Below are positions 60,283 through 64,000 of a stretch of DNA of 64,000 nucleotides, in pieces (position 1 is the stretch's first letter; each line of letters begins with the position of its first letter). The notes beneath the pieces were generated by a model that ran no database searches, was not told the DNA's origin, and saw nothing but the letters and a program-made list of their open reading frames with translations. Position numbers and translations under genes: made by a program. Source of the DNA: Lolium rigidum (Eukaryota; Streptophyta; Magnoliopsida; Poales; Poaceae); contig NC_061508.1 in the NCBI RefSeq assembly GCF_022539505.1, positions 342,749,484 through 342,813,483 of the forward strand, in the 5' to 3' direction.

Positions 60283-61785
60283 CATCCAGCTGACCGGGAG
60301 GCGTGGAAAGATTTTGAAGATATACATAAATACTTTGCCGCTGATGCAAGGAATATAAGTCTTGGACTTGCAACGGATGGTTTTAATCTCTTTGGGAATA
60401 TGAGCAACTCTTATAGCATGTGCCCCCCATACAACCTTCCACAGTGGGCATGCATGGATCAGTCCAACTTCATGATGACATTGCTGATCCCTGGTCCAAG
60501 CTCTCCAAGAAAGGATTTCGATGTCTTCATGGAGCCCTTGATAGAAGAGCTGCAGTTGCTCTGGCAGGGTGTACGCACATATGATGCCACGAGTCCAGAA
60601 GAGTTTGATCTGTGTGCTACAATTATATGGTGTATCCACGATTACCCAGCACTCCACACTTTGTCGGGGAGGATTACAACTAGCTGGTTACCGGCCTGTG
60701 TGCGGTGTGACAAAGAGCCGTGCTCGAAGAGATTAAGGAACAAAATCTGCTATATTGGGCACCATCGTTGGCTTCCTCGGTTCCATCCTTGGCGAAATAG
60801 TAATGATTTCAATGGTGCTAGTGAAAGCCGTGACAAGCCAGTGGAATTCACTAAAAAAGAGCTGCAACAATAGCTTGATAGGGTTAAAGATGTGAGACTA
60901 GGTAAGCTTGAAAGGAAAAGCAAACGTGAGGACGGTCAGTGTTGGAGCCGGAGGTCGTTTTTGTGCGACTTGCCATACTGGGAAGATCTAAAGCTAATCT
61001 TGATGTAATGCACATCGAGAAAAACATCTGTGACAATCTGCTTGGAACTTTCATGAATGTACAAGCCAAGACAAAGGACACACTGAATTCAAGGCTTGAT
61101 TTGGAGGACCTGGGCATAAGATCTGATTTGCATTTGCAGCCTGTTAGAGGTGATCCGAAATCCTTTGAGATGCCACAAGCGGTGGTATACAATGACTAAA
61201 CAAGAAAAGATTGCATTTTGTGAATTCATAAAACCTGTGAGGTTTCAAGATGGGTATGCATCTAACATATCCAAGTGTGTTTCTGCTGATAAGTGCAAGC
61301 TTCAAGGGCTAAAGACCCACGACTATCATATCCTGCTCCAAAGAATATTACCGGCTGGCCTCCGAGGAACAATCCCTGAAGATATATATGAAGCGGTTGC
61401 TGAGCTTGGAAATTTATTCAGAGAGTTGTGCTGCAAAACACTGAAGGTAGACGTTCTGAATATACTTGAAAGGGAAATCCCAGTCATTCTTTGCAAACTT
61501 GAGCAGATCTTCCCTCCAGCTTTCTTCGATGTGATGGCGCATTTGGCCGTCCATTTACCAAAAGAGGAAAGGCTTAGAGGCCCAGTGCAATATGATTGGA
61601 TGTACCAGTCGAAATAAAGCCAGGCCTGAGGGATCGATTGCCGAAGCATATATTGTCGATGAGTGCCTGACATTTTGCTCAAGGTATTTCGCAACGTGGA
61701 AAAAAGATTCAACCATCCAGGCAGAAATCCAGAGCGGGATGAAGATTCACACGTTGGTGATGTGTCTGTTTTCAACCATAGTGTG
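60283..61785 (+). pseudogene. TNP2 transposase fragment of CACTA-2
   Basis: Coding similarity starts abruptly after the terminal repeat with HPADREAWKDFEDIHKYF, a mid-protein TNP2 segment, so the N-terminal third is deleted. It continues with ATDGFNLFGNM, YNLPQWACM, ACVRCDKEPCSK (60400-60760) to a TAG at 60871, then LDVMHIEKNICDNLLGTF (61000) and FPPAFFDVMAHLAVHLP (61510), with frame changes and missing segments between. From 61620 onward ARPEGSIAEAYIVDECLTF corresponds to the segment after the PPAFFD block. TNP2 cleaves CACTA ends; this copy cannot be functional. Confidence 0.85.
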
Positions 61786-62010
61786 AACTTTATTTGAGCC
61801 TTTGAATATGGGGAGGCTGGTGCTGACTATGACAGGATGGTTTGGTATGTGCTCCGAAGTTGCCCTGAGGTGCAACCATACATCGAGTACATTTCTCTTC
61901 GTCCTCCATAAATATAGGTTATTGTACTCAATATAAATGCTTGCTTTGATGTTGGCATTGCAGCCTGTTCAAATAAATAATTAGAATCTATTTTCTGTTG
62001 GAATTGCAGC
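61786..62010 (+). other. Decayed transposase linker/intron
   Basis: Intron-like sequence ending TTGGAATTGCAG just before the ATG at 62011. Confidence 0.4.
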
Positions 62011-62822
62011 ATGTCCAAAGAAGAGTTGAACCGACAAGGTGGTCAAATCAATGTTGATAAATGGCTTACCAAGGTATTTTCTAAATGGTTTACTCATGTG
62101 AGATCTTTAGCTGGTTTATTTTTATAGGTTGAAAAAATGCATGATATTTTCTATGTGTGTTGCTCATCCTGGTTTGTTTTTTGCAGATTGGAAATATGTG
62201 TGATGTCAGTGCTGACCTCTATTCTTTGGCGTGCCAGCCAGATCTCAGAGTGAGACTATATTCAGCATGTGTTGTTGGCAGTGTTCGGTACCACACTGTT
62301 CACCGCGAGAAAAATAGAAAGACACAAAATAATGGAATCATTTCCGAGGGAGAACACGACAGTGAGATCATTGACTTATTTGGTCAGCTCAATTCCATCA
62401 TCAAATTGCAGTACAACTGCAGCAGTGGCGTCCATCGGTTAGTCGTCCTCTTCCGGTGCGATTGGTTTGACCTTGGTGGTAGTAGGAGACCCGGAATCGA
62501 TGATGATGGACACTTCAAAAGCGTGAACACATGAAGGTTTTGGTACATGAATGATCCTTTCATTCTAACATCGCAAGCAACCAAGGTTTTTTATGTGCCA
62601 GACACGCTCTTGAAAGAAAATTGGCAAGTGGTGCAGATATTTCAGCATAGACATCTATGGACTGTAACTGAAAGTGAAGCGGGACACGGTGTTGCTGGAC
62701 TGTCATACCAAGATTATGATTCCAGGGAAGCTTATGTGCAAGACAGAGAATGTACTGTACGAACTAGGTTGAGATGGGACCATGAGCGTGTGTTAGTTGA
62801 TGTTGTCGTTGTGGAAAAATGA
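62011..62822 (+). pseudogene. C-terminal TNP2 exons with DUF4216 domain (CACTA-2)
   Basis: Exon 62011-62073 (MSKEELNRQGGQINVDKWLT), a GT-AG intron 62074-62186, then 62187-62822. The second exon has RVRLYSACVVGSVRYHT and the DUF4216 core VVLFRCDWFD, FILTSQATKVFYVPD. The two halves are in one frame, separated by a TGA at 62532-62534. DUF4216 is the usual C-terminal partner domain of plant TNP2 proteins. Apart from the one stop this part is well kept, unlike the transposase core upstream. Confidence 0.8.
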
Positions 62823-63411
62823 AGAAAAGGAGGAGGGAGGTTGTTGCTGAAGAAATTGACGATGATGAAGAAACATGACTGATCGGACAATGTACCAGTA
62901 TTGTAGTGGTGATGATGTAAATAGGAGTACGAATCCTCCAGTTTTCGAAGATGATGAATAGTACCAGCTTTGTAGGTTTTGTTTTGCAATCTTTATTCTT
63001 TGTCATGTGTTATTTGCACAAGATCATGTCCCAGATTTTGCTTTTATTTGTGTGGAAGACAATGGCAATGTATTGTATTGGTACTGATTTCTTCTATTAC
63101 AACAGTTACACTGCCAATGTACTGGTAATGCTATTTTTGTGTGAAATACAATGGGTATTTGTGTACCCTGGAGTTTTGTGTTGGTACTGCCAAATTGCAT
63201 TTAAATTGCAGTCAATATGCTGCCACAATAATTCATCTGAAGTAGTGGCTACATGCTGCCAAAATTCTGTACAAAATGGACACAAGCTTGGTGCTGCAGT
63301 ATTGACAACAAAAAAACCACAATTACACTTGCTACACTTATCCAGAGTGCACATCACTTACTGCAAGGAATTACACTTGCTACACTACTACAGGTAACAC
63401 AACAATCTGCT
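62823..63411. other. Interval between transposase end and GRF gene
   Basis: AT-rich, with no supported gene. The minus-strand stop of the GRF gene is at 63412, so the two genes are convergent. Confidence 0.5.
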
Positions 63412-63948
63412 TTATCTACTCTCAGATAACACCCAAATCATGAAAAGGTTACTGCCTCCATCAGCTTGCATCTTCAAAGCTTGGTTCTTCGGTTCATCGT
63501 TGCTCTGCTTCCTTCCAGCAAGCAGCGAGATTTCTTCCTGGAGCCTCTCAAGTTCTTCATCTCGATCCCAAACTTCATCACGTAGGTCACGGACTAAGTC
63601 TTTGAGATACTTATCCATGGGTTCATCAAGCCACTCAAAACTAGCACACCCTTTGCAAACATCAATCTGAGAGATATGAAAGATAAATCAACCAAAATAT
63701 AAATGAAATCGGAAGGGGCAATCTGCAATTTAGAAGAGGATAACTAACGAGCGAATTTGGCAATTTATGTATCTTCGCCCAGGATTTGCATCAGTCCATG
63801 AAATCCACTGGGGCATCATCTCGCCACACGCACAGAGGACGGCGGGCCCGTAACTGAACGGCGGCTGCCGATACGAGATTGGCTTGCCCGGGTGCCGGCG
63901 GCGATGCGACGACGCTCCCGACCTCGAACAACTGCCTGACGCCGCCAT
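63412..63948 (-). CDS. GRF-type zinc-finger protein with coiled coil, two exons
   Basis: Exon 1 63948-63745 (68 codons) and exon 2 63666-63412 (84 codons plus stop), joined in phase 0 across a 78-bp GT-AG intron. Residues ~39-80 form a GRF finger: CACG, ISWTDANPGRRYINC, then CKGC and FEWLDEP from exon 2. GRF fingers bind single-stranded DNA or RNA in several nucleic-acid enzymes. Here no enzyme domain is attached. A charged helix (LVRDLRDEVWDRDEELERLQEEI) predicts a coiled coil, so the protein may dimerise. No stops or frame breaks. Grass genomes hold many such short GRF genes. It is either a host gene next to CACTA-2 or a gene carried by it. Start choice is the first Met upstream of the finger; an alternative Met at 63985 is in another frame. 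Confidence 0.75.
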
Positions 63949-64000
63949 GCGATGATCCTGGATTTTGATTTCGGATGCAATGCAAGAAGTTGGTTCGATG
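63949..64000 (-). promoter_or_regulatory. Upstream end of the GRF gene
   Basis: Only 52 bp upstream of the ATG are in the window. No TATA box is visible in them. Confidence 0.25.

Larger units (their letters stand above)
60175..64000 (+). mobile_element. CACTA-2: CACTA transposon, right end outside window
   Basis: Starts CACTACAAGGAATATGG inside the Gypsy-3 3' LTR. A decayed TNP2 gene and a DUF4216 exon follow on the plus strand. No TAGTG terminus in CACTA form was found before the window ends, so the right border is unknown and the GRF gene may be inside or beyond it. TSD not testable here (left flank TTA). Confidence 0.75.

Overview
The window reads as transposon-dense intergenic DNA of a grass, most likely a pooid (wheat, barley, rye, oat or ryegrass group). 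The reasons are large nested Ty3/gypsy LTR retrotransposons, a 33-kb CACTA transposon whose termini carry GCGCCGGC-type repeats, LTRs opening with TGATACGTC, primer binding sites matching plant tRNA-Asp and initiator tRNA-Met, and a GRF zinc-finger gene of a type common in grasses. There is no bacterial operon, CRISPR array or recognisable tRNA/rRNA gene.

Layout. (1) Positions 1-46864 are one chromodomain gypsy element on the + strand. It has 5.1-kb LTRs (the left one enters the window part-way), an extra ORF upstream of gag, and a decayed gag-pol. (2) Its left LTR is split by a CACTA transposon (CACTA-1, 2193-35383, 3-bp TAT duplication). In minus orientation this carries TNP2 transposase, a second transposase-type gene, a Ulp1-like gene and a short RNase H1-N/transmembrane protein. 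(3) CACTA-1 was itself hit twice. Gypsy-1 (3023-11217, minus, Gag-protease only) landed at the start codon of the RNase H1-N protein. Gypsy-2 (17928-30551) is an LTR-internal-LTR-internal-LTR array that encodes only one uncharacterised protein. (4) 46865-48540 has no recognisable gene. (5) 48541-49226 looks like an LTR fragment. (6) Gypsy-3 (49227-60174) encodes a relative of the Gypsy-2 protein. Its 5' LTR is split by Gypsy-4 (50288-55193, an internally deleted relative of Gypsy-1), and its 3' LTR is cut by CACTA-2 (60175 to the window end). CACTA-2 has a decayed TNP2/DUF4216 gene and, further right, an intact-looking two-exon GRF zinc-finger gene.

How the parts fit. Gypsy-1 to Gypsy-4 share an LTR-tip hairpin, a tRNA-Asp primer site (partial in Gypsy-4) and a polypurine tract. 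Gypsy-1 to Gypsy-3 also share internal copies of that tract and a 3' hairpin. None encodes reverse transcriptase or integrase. They look like a group of non-autonomous elements replicated by a helper outside this window. One carries Gag-PR, and two carry a conserved cysteine-rich protein with a C-terminal hydrophobic segment.

Caution on sequence quality. Many one-base differences between repeat copies fall at CAG/CTG trinucleotides (CAG to CGAG, CAAG, CGG or CGTA, and the mirror images on the other strand). Several apparent frameshifts lie exactly there and may be consensus errors at methylated CHG sites rather than decay.
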